Shown in pieces: positions 47,236 through 57,386 of a DNA stretch of 64,000 nucleotides. The position numbers and the translations under genes were made by a program. The stretch lies in assembly GCA_027559495.1 (NCBI GenBank), contig JAMXSV010000006.1:372001-436000 (forward strand), in the 5' to 3' direction. Position 1 is the stretch's first letter; every line of letters starts with the position of its first letter. Source of the stretch: Aurifilum marmelostoma. Its lineage: Eukaryota; Ascomycota; Sordariomycetes; Diaporthales; Cryphonectriaceae. A model generated the notes under the pieces. It was not told the DNA's origin, made no database searches, and worked only from the letters and a program-made list of their open reading frames with translations.

Positions 47236-48592
47236 ATGCCTCACAAGAAGAACGACGATTATGTCCTCGCCATGCCGGAGGAAGGAGACTATGAGATGGG
47301 AGATATGAAAGACAATCAGGGGCCACAGTCATCTTATTCACCTCCGGCCCAGCAAAATGCTCAATCAACCAGTCCATTGTCGGCGCTTGCGAACAATCCG
47401 ACTGCATCTGTTCTGGGGTACTGCTTGGCCTCCATCTCAATGACCGTTGTCAATAAGTTCGTGGTGTCAGGCTCAGATTGGAATCTCATGTTCCTTTATC
47501 TGGCAATTCAAGTAGGGTTTATGTCCGATTCTGTGTTCCTGGTGATCCAGAAGGCTAACATCGCATGTTTTTTTTAGTCCGTGGTCTGCATACTGGCGAT
47601 CCTTGTCTGCCAGCAGCTGGGCTTCCTCAGCCTTGAGAAGTTCAATATGGATAACGCAAAACAATGTGAGTCCGGCTTGCTATCCCGTCAGGAGGTGCGA
47701 TGCGAGACTTGATGTAGGTTAACAGGTGTGGCTAACACTTGGCAGGGTTCCCAATCGCCGTTCTTCTCGTGGCGCAAATCTATACTGGCGGGAAGGCGTT
47801 GCAGTTCCTCTCAGTGCCCGTGTTCACTATTTTCAAGAATCTGACCATCATCGTCATTGCTTATGGTGAAGTCCTGTTGTCTGGAGGCCGCGTCACCCCT
47901 CTCGTCCTCCTGTCCTTCGGCCTCATGGTGTTCAGCTCGATCGTCGCAGCCTGGGCAGACATCCAGGCCACACTCGGCGCGGACAGCCACCCAAGCGAGA
48001 CTGATGCGGCTCTGAAGACTCTGAATGCGGGCTATGCATGGATGTTTTCGAACGTCTTCTGTGCTGCCGCGTATGTGCTGGGCAAGGGCAGAGTGATGAA
48101 GAAATTGCAGACCCGAGACTGGGATGGTATGTATCTGCCCACCAAGAAGACCAGCGTTGGCGAATGCAAATGCATACTGACCATAGTTTTCCTCATCCAG
48201 CCACGTACTACAGCAACCTGCTCAGCATTCCGGTCCTGGTGCTCGGCTCCCTCCTCGTGGAGGATTGGTCTGCGGAGAACTTCGCACGCAACTTCCCAGA
48301 AGATACCCGGCGCAGCCTCATCATCGGCATGATCTACTCTGGCGCCGGTGCAATTTTCATCTCCTATGCCTCGACCTGGTGCCAGCGAGTCACATCCTCG
48401 ACGACGTACTCGATGGTGGGCGCGTTGAATAAGCTCCCGATTGCCATCAGCGGCCTAGTATTCTTCGATGCACCCATTACCTTCGGGAGTGTGTCAGCTA
48501 TTCTGTTCGGCTTTGTCAGCGGTATTGTGTATGCCTGGGCCAAGATCCGCGAGAAGGAGAAGGCGAAAATGTCTCTGCCCACGAGGCGGTAA
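47236..48592 (+). CDS. vrg4: Golgi GDP-mannose transporter
   Basis: Exons 47236-47511, 47578-47665, 47746-48126 and 48201-48592 give 378 residues; all donors are GTAGGG, GTGAGT or GTATGT and acceptors TTAG, GCAG and CCAG. The short acidic cytosolic N-terminus is followed by about ten TM helices of the nucleotide-sugar transporter fold. Two Vrg4 signature motifs are intact: FKNLTII in the middle and GALNKLP near the C-terminus, which contact the GDP-mannose nucleotide and sugar. The protein carries GDP-mannose into the Golgi lumen in exchange for GMP, feeding mannosylation of glycoproteins and sphingolipids. The C-terminus ends in basic residues (REKEKAKMSLPTRR), as in homologues needing COPI retrieval. 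Length and domain order match the family closely; this is one of the safest calls in the window. Confidence 0.96.
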
Positions 48593-48860
48593 TCCTTGTA
48601 GCCGGTGTCGCGGTTTGTGGGCGCCAGATACTGTTCACTTCAGCTCATGCTGAGGAATTGGATGATACTAGACCTTGATCCATGTCACTTCAATTCCGAT
48701 TGAGCATCAAAAAGGTGCAACATAACGTAAGATTAGCAAACGTTGTCGAGGACAACGTGTCAGAATCTAGCACAAGATGGGATCGCTGTAATTGGTCCAC
48801 ACAGGCGTAGGCACATATTTTCATCTAGATATACAGCAGAACTTGCATTCCATAGACTGA

Positions 48861-50112
48861 TCAGACAGCCCGTTCAGCGATTTGTTTCCGAGCTTGCTGT
48901 AATAGAAAGTCAGGCTCTGGTCCCTCGACAAGCTTGAACGCGGGGTTGAATATCGACCACGCCACCATCGAGGCCAGGAGCCCATCCAGGCATGTCACCA
49001 GAGCAGGCAGGCCCCCTCTGTTTTTGACCATCTCGAGTGCAGCCCTGCCATGTAGAAGCCATCCATCTATGTTGCCTGATATGTACTATGCAAAGGTTCA
49101 AAGAGTTAGAGCATATTGTCGCGAAGAGCCGCAAGAGCTGTTGTCAGTGGATAGATACTACCTACATCGTCAGCGCCTACAGATATGACAAGAGCGATGG
49201 TGTTGTCGCTGGGACACATTTCTTCTCGTGACAGCGCCTCGATGGCTTTCTTCAGGCACCTCTCTCTGTAGTGACAAGCCACCAGATCCCACCTCTCCTC
49301 GCTGTTACCTTTCAGCTCACTCAGGGCGTTGCCAGCCTTCAGAAACAAGGTTTCTAAAAGCCCTTCCTGGTTCATGCAGTAGGGAATCCATCTCCGCCTC
49401 AGTTCTTCGGCGGTCACGCTCCTTTGCTTGACTGCTCGCTGCATCGCATTTTTATCTACGTCTCTGTTTGTCAATATGGGATATTGGGCAGTGAGGGTTT
49501 TGCATCACAAATTTGGCCTGAAGTCCCCGGAAAGAGGCAATGGCAACAGCGAAAAGACTCACAAAACTCCGTGCAATTCATGACTAGATAGGTCCGCTTA
49601 GTCATATTGAAAAACCAAAGCATCGAGAGAATATTGGAGTTTAACTTACAAGTGTACAACATGTACCTTTCCATCCGGGTAATGTCCCTTGCAAACACCT
49701 GCCCAGTGCCCACCGGATACTGGAGCACGGCAGCGATCGCCCTTTCTTCTTCCCTTAGAAGCGCCTTCTCCACTGGAACTGACTGGGAGGATCCGCACCC
49801 GGGCGTCGTGGTCACTACTACCTCTGCTGTGTCCGCATTATGCCGGTGTGGAATGTCCCCGGGTCGCGGTGGGAGCGACCTGACCTGTAAATTTTCGATG
49901 CGCTTTCGCCGTGCGCGCGCGTGTATGTCCCTCGCAACATGCGACCGGATCTGGCGGATGCTACTTGGCGTGGATGTCTCTCCTGGGGTATTGAAGCGGA
50001 TGAAACTGAACTGCGTCGTCTGTGGCGGCTTCCTGCGCTTGTCAGTCTTGATAATACTTGGCGCATGTCCCCGTTCCCCGACTGCTTCTAGAGATTCCAT
50101 ATCTGTTCTCAC
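48861..50112 (-). CDS. Fungal transcription-factor-domain protein without zinc cluster (DUF3468-like)
   Basis: Exons 50112-49563, 49461-49166 and 49085-48861 on the minus strand join in frame to 356 residues. Intron 1 is GTGAGT...AGAG; intron 2 is GTAGGT...ATAG with a CTAAC branch. The N-terminus carries FSFIRFNTPGETSTPSSIRQ and SHVARDIHARARRKRIENL, the motif that opens many ascomycete proteins annotated as fungal transcription factor or tachykinin-family. These have the C6-type regulatory domain but no DNA-binding cluster. The middle has a long helix region and the end carries GNIDGWLLHGRAALEMVKNR followed by GGLPALVTCLDGLLASMVAW, characteristic of fungal_trans_2/DUF3468. At 356 residues it is shorter than most relatives (450-600), so the C-terminus may be truncated or an extra exon may exist. 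It converges on vrg4 with a 268-bp gap. Confidence 0.75.
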
Positions 50113-50824
50113 ACCGAACGTAGTTGAACCAATGATTAAGTGAGCTGCATTATCCTAAAGAGGACTGCGAGAACCGTGAAAAGTCGAAAACCCTCGTTGA
50201 GGGTGGTAGATCTACATATGAGGATGGATGAGGAATAAAGCGGGTCTACTCAGCATTTGATAATGCCAGCCAACAACTTGCTGTACAGATAAAAGGCCGC
50301 GCTTGAGGGACCAATAGCAAGACGCCGTACAAATGCCCGATTCAGTAAGGTTGCTCAGGCTAGCAGTAAATCCGTTATGATGATTAAAACTTGCGTTGCC
50401 GGGCAGGGTACACCAGCCAGGCTGAAGTAGCCGTAATACTGGACTAGATGTGACTAGGCTGAGATATATAGTGCCGGAGACACGGCAATTCAAGATGATT
50501 GGATCTCCAGGGGGAAAAAACAAATCAAGAGATAATACTTTTGCACGACTTTTATGAATGTGGTGCATCTGATTAGCAATGGTAGCAGTGCTCTGCATCT
50601 CAGATAAGTATAAGAATTCGTTACGTTGGATGACTCCATGGCCGAATTGGCTGAACGAGTTGATCTTAATAGCACACGAAACATTCAGGAGGCAACATAG
50701 AAAAGGAAAAGGAAAAGTATAAAGAAATAAAGGGGGAGAAAACGCACAAAATGCACGCATGCCAAACATCAAGCACAGCCCCCAAACCTTGCTCACCGAC
50801 ATTAAAACACCGATCAAGCCCTCT
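50113..50824. other. Intergenic region
   Basis: Same-direction spacer between the FMN reductase stop and the start of the DUF3468-like gene. A 206-codon minus-strand ORF overlaps it, but it has no domain, runs into the reductase end and is AT-rich, so I do not call it. Confidence 0.5.
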
Positions 50825-51469
50825 TCAAGCAAGTTCCGTCAGTTTGTTGGCCATGTCGTCCCAGACAGCCACGATATCCTCCTTCTCCTTCTCCCAGACC
50901 TTTGACCCATTCTCTGCTAACCCCAGATTCTCTCCAACAAAACACTTTCCTCCAAAATCCTTATCAGGAAACGCCATATTGACCGTCTTTTCAACGACAC
51001 TCATCTTCAGACCATGACACACGGTCCTCAGCGCTTCCGCCGCCTTGCCTCCTCCGTGCCCACCGTACGAGACAACCATGGCCGGCTTGCCCTTCCATTC
51101 ATTGTACAGATAATCCACTGCGTTCTTGAGGCCGGCCGGGATTCCCCAGTTGTACTGCGGTGTGACGAAGACAAAGGCGTGGAAGGAGCTGATGCATGCT
51201 GACCATGCACGTGTGTGCTCGTGCGCGTACCCGTTGGGGTCAGTGACGGCCTGTGGGATGAGGATCTCATCAAAGAGAGGAAGATTGAAGCCTGCTATGT
51301 CGATGATCTCGAGAGACATAGAAGGAGCCTTGATGCCATTGCTGGTCTGGGATAAGAGGTGATGACTGATAGTATCGCGGACGAAGGCCGTGATTTGTGG
51401 GCCGACGCGGACAGAGCGGGTGCTGCCGCAGATGATGCCGACCTTGAATGAGTTTTCGGGAGAAGCCAT
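50825..51469 (-). CDS. NADPH-dependent FMN reductase
   Basis: Single exon of 214 residues on the minus strand, ATG at 51469. The flavodoxin-like fold is clear: strand 1 and phosphate loop VGIICGSTRSVRVGPQ (GSTR binds the FMN phosphate), a long surface helix, FVTPQYNWGIPAGLKNAVDY as the second FMN-contact loop, and VVSYGGHGGGKAAEALR as the third, all in the family order. Relatives such as yeast Lot6 and bacterial azoreductases reduce FMN or quinones using NADPH, usually as dimers. The enzyme is cytosolic with no targeting signal. Length is typical of the family, and the C-terminal helix (DIVAVWDDMANKLTEL) is complete. It likely protects against quinone and redox stress, as an inference. Confidence 0.93.
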   Translation of the reverse strand: MASPENSFKVGIICGSTRSVRVGPQITAFVRDTISHHLLSQTSNGIKAPSMSLEIIDIAGFNLPLFDEILIPQAVTDPNGYAHEHTRAWSACISSFHAFVFVTPQYNWGIPAGLKNAVDYLYNEWKGKPAMVVSYGGHGGGKAAEALRTVCHGLKMSVVEKTVNMAFPDKDFGGKCFVGENLGLAENGSKVWEKEKEDIVAVWDDMANKLTELA

Positions 51470-52110
51470 CTCATTTAGTTGTTCTTTCGCAATTTCTACC
51501 TTGTGAAGAAAGACAAGCAGGTCGAAGTTGAGATATAATCTGGTAAAGAGTGGGGCCAGTTCTCGTTGTTGTCAGTGAATTATGAGGAATAGGGCAGATT
51601 CGTCAAATCGTTTGAAATGCACATAAGCGGAGACGGTAACAGGGCTATTGGGTATTTGGAAATTTCTAAGTGCTCGTGAGTAGCGTCTAGATATATACTT
51701 GTTCCTTGGGACGAGTCGTCTCTTTATGTATTATTCGGTGCTCGCGAAACCTACTTCGTCTAGTATTTCAGCAGACATAAGCGTAAGGATTCAGAAATCC
51801 GGCTACAAAGGCCCGGATTATGCGACTTGAGCACCAAGAAGATTAAGCCAAAAAGTTGGGCGAACGGACATTATTGGCCGCGCTGGTCGGCTCCTGCTAC
51901 TGAGCACGAATAAATGCCATGCAGGAACGGCGTTCTCGAACAAGTCCGTTTAGCGGAGTCAAGCCGCTCACATCAACCTCCGCTCGGCCCGATCCAGCCC
52001 CCACCCGCCTGGGTATGGTGCGTGTAAGTGTCGTACTACAGTGCATCCAGGACTCATAAAAATGACCGCAGGCTTCTTGACATGAATCAACCAAGATGCA
52101 AAACTATACA
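51470..52110. other. Spacer between the FMN reductase promoter and the tRNA
   Basis: It should hold the promoter of the FMN reductase on the left. Near 52100-52103 AAAA on + (TTTT on -) is the tRNA terminator. No gene is seen. Confidence 0.5.
52100..52103 (-). terminator. RNA polymerase III terminator (T4) of tRNA-Ile
   Basis: On the minus strand a TTTT run begins 8 nt after the discriminator base of the tRNA, as expected for a Pol III stop signal. Confidence 0.65.
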
Positions 52111-52213
52111 TGGTCCCGGAGAGGATCGAACTCGCGACCTTTGCATCCACTTCATGTTCCCTCTGACGTGGGGAATATTAGTACAACGCTCTAACCAGCT
52201 GAGCTACGGGACC
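52111..52213 (-). tRNA. tRNA-Ile (AAU) with a 29-nt intron
   Basis: On the minus strand the 103-nt gene folds into a cloverleaf: acceptor stem GGTCCCG pairs with CGGGACC, the D-arm carries TAGCTCAGCTGGTTAGAGC (A box) and the anticodon stem TTGTA pairs with TGCAA. The loop CTAATAA gives anticodon AAT. The T-loop TTCGATC (B box) is standard. A 29-nt intron follows position 37, in the canonical place, and removal leaves 74 nt. The T-stem (GCGAG against CTCTC) has one C-T mismatch, which is the only structural blemish. The discriminator base is A and CCA is not encoded, as in eukaryotes. Confidence 0.92.
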
Positions 52214-52320
52214 AATTGATGAAACATGACTGACTCCTGGTGCATCATGAGGTTACAGATACTTTCTGACCAGATCGAGAATGCGAAGGCAGCGCATGTA
52301 TACAGGGCTGGCGGTGACAG

Positions 52321-53319
52321 GTGTTCCGCCAGATCCAGAACATTAAAGGACAAACGTTTTGTTCATGGGCTTCCAAGGACATTAAAGCTCTGATCGCAGC
52401 CCTTGACGGACGGCAAATATACCAAGGCGGCATGGGATTTTGGACTTGTATGTTGTCATCAGTGATGGATTACACGTGGGGTAAGGCAGCTGCAAACAAC
52501 GCAAAATGGATTTGCGAGACGATCGACGATCTCAACATCAACTATGACGCTCCAGACATGGACGAAAAGCCAACACAAAGGGCACCGTTGGCCATTGCTG
52601 CTACTCAAGGCTGTCCTTTGGACCTTGTGAAGGCTATCCTCGACCGAAAAGAAATCGATGTGAATATTAAAATAGGCGGACCGCCGCCGCTCCTCTTGGC
52701 CGCCATGTACGGTCGCGATGAAGTCTTCGAACTTCTTGTTGGCAGAGAGGATATCATTATCGATGACCCAGGAACGTCAGACGCTGTTGAGATCACCCTG
52801 ATGTAGCACCTGGCGAAATATGGCAATGCAAGGCTGGCACGACTTTTTTTATCCCGGCTTGGGCGACGAATGGACATGAAGGGTTGGACTATGAAGGGTC
52901 TGATTATGAAGGGTCGGTTTGCGCCGAAGCATATTTTCCAGCATATTTTCGAGCATTTGCATAAGCCGGAGCATTTGCATGAGTCGAGGCATTTGAAGAA
53001 TTCGAAGGTCTTACAGAAGTTGGAGCTTCTGCTAAGGTGCAGCGTGACACCACTGGAAGCTGCCGTTATGAGCCGGAATCCCGAGATGGTCAGAGTCATA
53101 CTTGAACAGGATGGTACTGATGTCAATTTCCAGTATTATCAGTTCAAAGACAGACCCCCGGGCATCGACACACCACTGTGCTGCGCTGCAGCTCATGGAC
53201 TAGATGAGATTGTCGGCATCCTTCTGAGCCTTGAAGTTATCGACGCCCGTAAAGAGGGGAGTCAAGGGAAAACGCCGCTGGCATTAGTAGGTGATAACGG
53301 CCATCGGGATGTGGCCTAG
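52321..53319 (+). pseudogene. Ankyrin-repeat protein interrupted by one in-frame stop
   Basis: Two open stretches in the same frame, 52321-52803 and 52807-53319, are separated only by TAG at 52804-52806. Both halves encode ankyrin-like repeats: PLAIAATQGCPLDLVKAILD and PLLLAAMYGRDEVFELLVGR before the stop, and PLEAAVMSRNPEMVRVILEQ and PLCCAAAHGLDEIVGILLSL after it. Between them the DNA has short tandem repeats (see the repeat entry). No ATG opens the first half; a splice acceptor GACAG just before 52321 hints that an upstream exon once existed or is lost. The C-terminus ends abruptly (GDNGHRDVA). Most likely this is a decaying gene of the ankyrin class common in fungal accessory regions. A sequencing error or programmed readthrough would also explain one stop. 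Confidence 0.7.
52876..53001 (+). repeat. Short tandem repeats inside the ankyrin ORF
   Basis: Three 15-bp units beginning ATGAAGGGT occur at about 52876-52920, encoding MKGWT, MKGLI and MKGRF. They are followed by iterated CATATTTTC and GCATTTGCAT blocks to about 53000, encoding the His/Glu-rich HIFQHIFEHLHKPEHLHES. The repeats keep the reading frame. Confidence 0.75.
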
Positions 53320-55193
53320 CGAATTCGTGTGCACCTGCAACAACATGCTCGGGATCGGCTAGAAAATGGGAGCATTAGCATCAGCTAACATACTCAGGAT
53401 CGCTTTAGTGATTTATAATGTGTAATTATAGGATCGTGTGCTCCTCAATCTTATTAAGGATGGGATAATTACTAGATGCCTGGCTTCCAAGGTGATTTGG
53501 TCTGTGATATATGAATGATCAACCGAGAAGTCCGAGCACTTCGCAAGATTCTTGGAGCGAAAGAATGGTTCAGCCTTCCTTTACTTCACCAGAACAAACT
53601 GGGAAGCAATACTTCATTCTGCGCCACGGCGCAATGCCCACCTGGATACTCAAGTACTTTACCTAAGTATTTCATAAAATCAGTCCAGACAATCCATCCT
53701 AATGCACGTTGCTACCATAGTACCATGATATGTCAATTCGCAAGCTTCCAATCTATTTTCTCATATACTAATATACTTAACCGAAGTCAAGAGAGTTCTC
53801 GTTCACAACGCCTTCTTCGCTGATCTCTGATACATGAGCCCACTTTAGTCTGTAGAACGGAACACAAGAACGACCAGAGATTGCCAACAAGAAACTTTTA
53901 ATTGGTCAGCGGTAAGGAAGTAATTATGAAAATCTTGTACTACTTATGTTAATAACATGAGATAAAACAACAAATGCTGAGCCTCGTATTATGAGCGTAG
54001 AGAGTCTTCGTCCTGATGCCTCTCTTCACTTGCCCACATCACTTATCAGCTACATTATCGAGACTACATGACATGTGCACATTACCAAAGAATGGTATAT
54101 GCTAGGCTGCAATATTTGTACTGTAATTACGCTTCTTCTCACTCCCTTTCAAGTGCTAGCTTCTAGGACCGAGATTCCCATTCCATTCTCATCCGCGGAA
54201 TCTCGCATAATCACGGGTATCAGTTCGCTCCCCAGTAAAAAATTGAAATGCAAGAATCACCACCATGGTCATAGAGAGTCAATCACAAGAATTTGCCATC
54301 AACCAGGCTACTGCCAAGAGATGAGGTCTCACTCATAGTTTCAACCGGCTAAGGGTTCTTAAGGTTCTCATCTAATTATAGGAATTCTCATGCTAATTGC
54401 ATTGCACCAATCTTCTCCACTCAGAGTCAAATTGAACATGTATGGTGCCGTTATCCCATCTCAGAGGTGAGCCTGTTGAGGAGGCATTTGGATAACAAGT
54501 GCGGCAGACACACATTTACCTAAGAGAACGTTTTAGCTAATCCCGCTTAGGCAATTCTGATTACCACTCGGCACATTGTTTGTATCATTGATTGATCTCC
54601 TCATCTTTTGCACAGCCTCTCCAGCATGTAGGAAAATTATTTGGAATGTGTTATGTGGATGATGAGAACTTGCAAAAGAGGCCTAGACTAGGTATCTATC
54701 TTGGGGTGCTCCGAAAAGAGGCGAGTTGCTGTGAATAAATAACCAAACCCATTTTGTCAGGTCCTATTTACTTACTGATGTGCACAGCGCGGGGTGCAGT
54801 GACGTGCTGTGTGCCTTGCCCCGCCACTACTCTAGGGTCAGACCCCCTGTACTGTAGCTTGTGTAGGTGGTCCCTGGTCCTAGAGGATTTGTCATGTCCA
54901 TCCGAAGAGGCAAATCCGCATACTAAACAAAACGTCACGACTTTCCAGAACCTCTCATAACATCCTCTCATAACATTCTTTCCATAATCAATATTTTTCC
55001 TGAATATATAAGCAGGACGGGTCTTGATAACTCAATAACCTGCTCTCAAACTTCTCCCACAATACAACCTTCTCCAAGAACAGAAACAGCCAAACTGCCC
55101 TCCCAAGCTGAAGACCGGCTCCGGCACCCCACTTCACCAACAGCAATCCTGACAACCACTGCAATCCTACTACTTGCCTTCTTCCTCTCGACC
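53320..55193. other. AT-richer intergenic region without supported gene
   Basis: It lies between the broken ankyrin gene and msrA. It is richer in A/T than the rest and carries TACCTAAGTA at 53660-53669. ORFs are short and lack domains. The last 200 bp before 55194 form a CT-rich leader for msrA. Confidence 0.5.
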
Positions 55194-55904
55194 ATGACCT
55201 CCACCATGCCCGGCTTTATAGCCCGCCTGACCCGCCCCTTCACCAGCGCCTCCCTCCTCGGCGTCGCCACAGAGAACGGCGTCGGCGCCACGGCGGCTCC
55301 CATCCCAGAGGGCGCGCAGAGGGCCACCGTTGCCGCCGGCTGCTTCTGGGGTGTCGAGCACATCTACCGGAAGCACTTTGCCGACAAGGGTCTCTATGAT
55401 GCGCGCGTGGGTTATATCGGGGGTGACACCAAGAGCCCGAGCTACCGGGCCGTCTGCACGGGCGAGACAGGGCGTACGTTGAATCCAGCTCTCCCAACTC
55501 TACGAAGAACGATGCTGTTCAACTGACTCTTTCATGTACATGTATTTTTTATAGACGCCGAAGCGACCCAACTGATCTACGACCCCACCAAGATCACCTA
55601 CGCCCAGCTCCTCGAGTTCTTCTACCGCATGCACGACCCGACCACCAAGAACAGACAGGGCAACGACCGAGGGACTCAGTACCGCTCCGGTATCTTCTAC
55701 CACGACGCCGAGCAGAAGAAGATTGCAGAGGAGATTACAGCCAAGGTCAACGAGCAGTGGTATAGCGGCAAGGTGGCGACCGAGGTCATCGAGGCCGGTC
55801 AGTGGTGGGATGCCGAGGACTACCACCAGCTGTATCTAGACAAGAATCCCTCGGGCTACCAGTGTGCCAGCCACTATGTCAGGGACTTTCCATCTCTGAA
55901 ATAA
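55194..55904 (+). CDS. msrA: Peptide methionine-S-sulfoxide reductase
   Basis: Exons 55194-55473 and 55555-55904 (GTACGT...ATAG, phase 1) give 209 residues. The catalytic motif GCFWGVEHIYRK is present, with the nucleophilic cysteine at residue 50. The family boxes YDARVGYIGG, YRAVCTGETGHAEA (restored exactly at the splice junction), PTKNRQGNDRGTQYRSGIF and AEDYHQLYLDKNP follow in the correct order, and a C-terminal YQC supplies the resolving-cysteine position. The enzyme reduces methionine-S-sulfoxide in oxidised proteins using thioredoxin. The first 30 residues (MTSTMPGFIARLTRPFTSAS) are basic and hydroxylated, compatible with a mitochondrial targeting sequence, but a later start at Met5 would leave a cytosolic form. 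Dual location is an inference. Confidence 0.96.
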
Positions 55905-56237
55905 TTGAGGGGACAAGGAAGATCCTAAATGTGAAAACACACGCCGCCGGGCGCAAATCGTACGATGATATCATGTATATAAATATGTGGAAAGTTGAGG
56001 AAGTTTGGGCGACAACTACTCGGCCCCCGTTTTTTGAATTTGTTTGGAGAGTTGAGCGCGAGATCGCCAAAGTAATCGAACCTAGCCTTTGCAGACCACC
56101 AACTGTTGCTATAAACCCATAATGTGAGAGGAGAATGTACAGTCGATCAACTCCTAACTCCACTACCAGCAGCAATACTTCCGCTGCATCGCAAATCCCC
56201 GTTTCGGTTTTGAAGTCTCTGCCATTTCCGATCCCCT
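55905..56237. other. Convergent spacer (333 bp)
   Basis: It is shared by the 3' ends of msrA (+) and the Bax-inhibitor family gene (-). No gene is recognised. Confidence 0.6.
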
Positions 56238-57386
56238 TTACTTCCGCTTATTCTGCTGCATCATCAGGATCTGCACCATCCGGATGAAGATGTTCAGGAA
56301 GTCCAGCTCGAGTGCAATACTCTCGTTGACAGGATCCTTCTTGATGACGCCCCGTTCGGCCAATCTAGCATGGTACAACACCTTCTGCACATCGTACAGC
56401 GTAAAGCCACCAAACAGTGCCAACCCACCCCACAGCCAGATGTTCTCGGTAAAGGCGAGCGTTCGGACCGCAGTCGCGGGAAGAATGAGCGGCGCAAATC
56501 CGGAAGCCATGACCAGACCGGCACCAGCCAGGAGGGGACCGCCGATGTAGAGGTACTTCTCCTGCTTGGCGGTCGCGCCGACAAACGAGATGGAGCCCAT
56601 CATAGCCACGGTGTAGAGACCGGCGCGGGCGAGCAGTGCGCCGGGAACAAAGGCGACAAGGGGTGCGATCAGAGCGGCCTGGGTGGCATTGAAGGCGGTC
56701 CATAGGGCGTATTTGGGAACGTAACTGTGTTGGTGTCTCGTCAGCATTGCTGTCGGCGCACCGCTGTGCCTCTTGCGGAGAGAATGCAAAACTTACTTGT
56801 CAGGATCCACCATCCTCGTGCCAATCATGGTACCAAAGCTCATTGCCAGGCCTCCGATCATGACCACCCACGGGTTTGTGACCATTAGCCGGTACACAAA
56901 ACCGCTCTGCACCATCTGCCTGGCCGTAACACCGATGATGCCGATGCCGAGACCGGTGTGTAGGAAGGTCTGGTTGAGGTAGCTCCGCTCGAACAGCGGC
57001 ATACCACCATCCTCACGAGTCTCTCGGTTGAAGACGGCGTTCACAGCCACCAGAGTGCCACCAAAGATGGCGCCGCCAACCGCCAGCTTGCGCAGCACCG
57101 AGGTGTTGTCTGCCGCTGCCCCCGCTTGTGACTGATAACTGCGCTTGCTACCGCTGGCGACAAGACGATTTACAAGGGACGTCGACCTGCTCGGTGTTGA
57201 GCGCGCAAGGGCAAGAGTGGTCTTGGGTGTGAAGAAGGCATTTGATCGGCGCGCGGATTGGTGGAAGGCGCGCGCGGCGATGGAGGAGGACGAGGAAAGA
57301 GTGGATTTCGTCACGGGTCGGGCGATTTCAGGTAGGCGTGCGGCCAGGCGGGCGGGGCCCTGGCGCAAAGTGATCGTGAAGGACAT
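56238..57386 (-). CDS. Mitochondrial Bax-inhibitor-1 family protein (GHITM/MICS1-like)
   Basis: Exons 57386-56797 and 56724-56238 on the minus strand (GTAAGT...ACAG) give 358 residues. The first 80 residues are rich in Arg, Ser and Ala with no acidic residues in the first 20 (MSFTITLRQGPARLAARLPE), as expected of a mitochondrial presequence. Multiple TM helices follow from about residue 100, including GGAIFGGTLVAVNAVF, HTGLGIGIIGVTARQMV, GALLARAGLYTVAMMGSISF, YLYIGGPLLAGAGLVMASGF and LWGGLALFGGFTLYDVQKVL. The TLYDVQKV motif and the final DFLNIFIRMVQILMM are hallmarks of the BI-1/TMBIM superfamily, and the long presequence points to the inner-membrane GHITM (TMBIM5) branch. That branch affects cristae organisation and Ca2+/H+ exchange in animals; the fungal role is largely unstudied. 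Confidence 0.9.

Noticed and set aside
50212..50832. 206-codon minus-strand ORF
   Set aside because: AT-rich, overlaps the FMN reductase stop and has no domain; probably the intergenic leader of nothing.
53320..54980. Possible RIP-mutated transposon in the AT-richer spacer
   Set aside because: AT content is only moderately raised, with no terminal repeats or degenerate transposase/reverse transcriptase reading frames.
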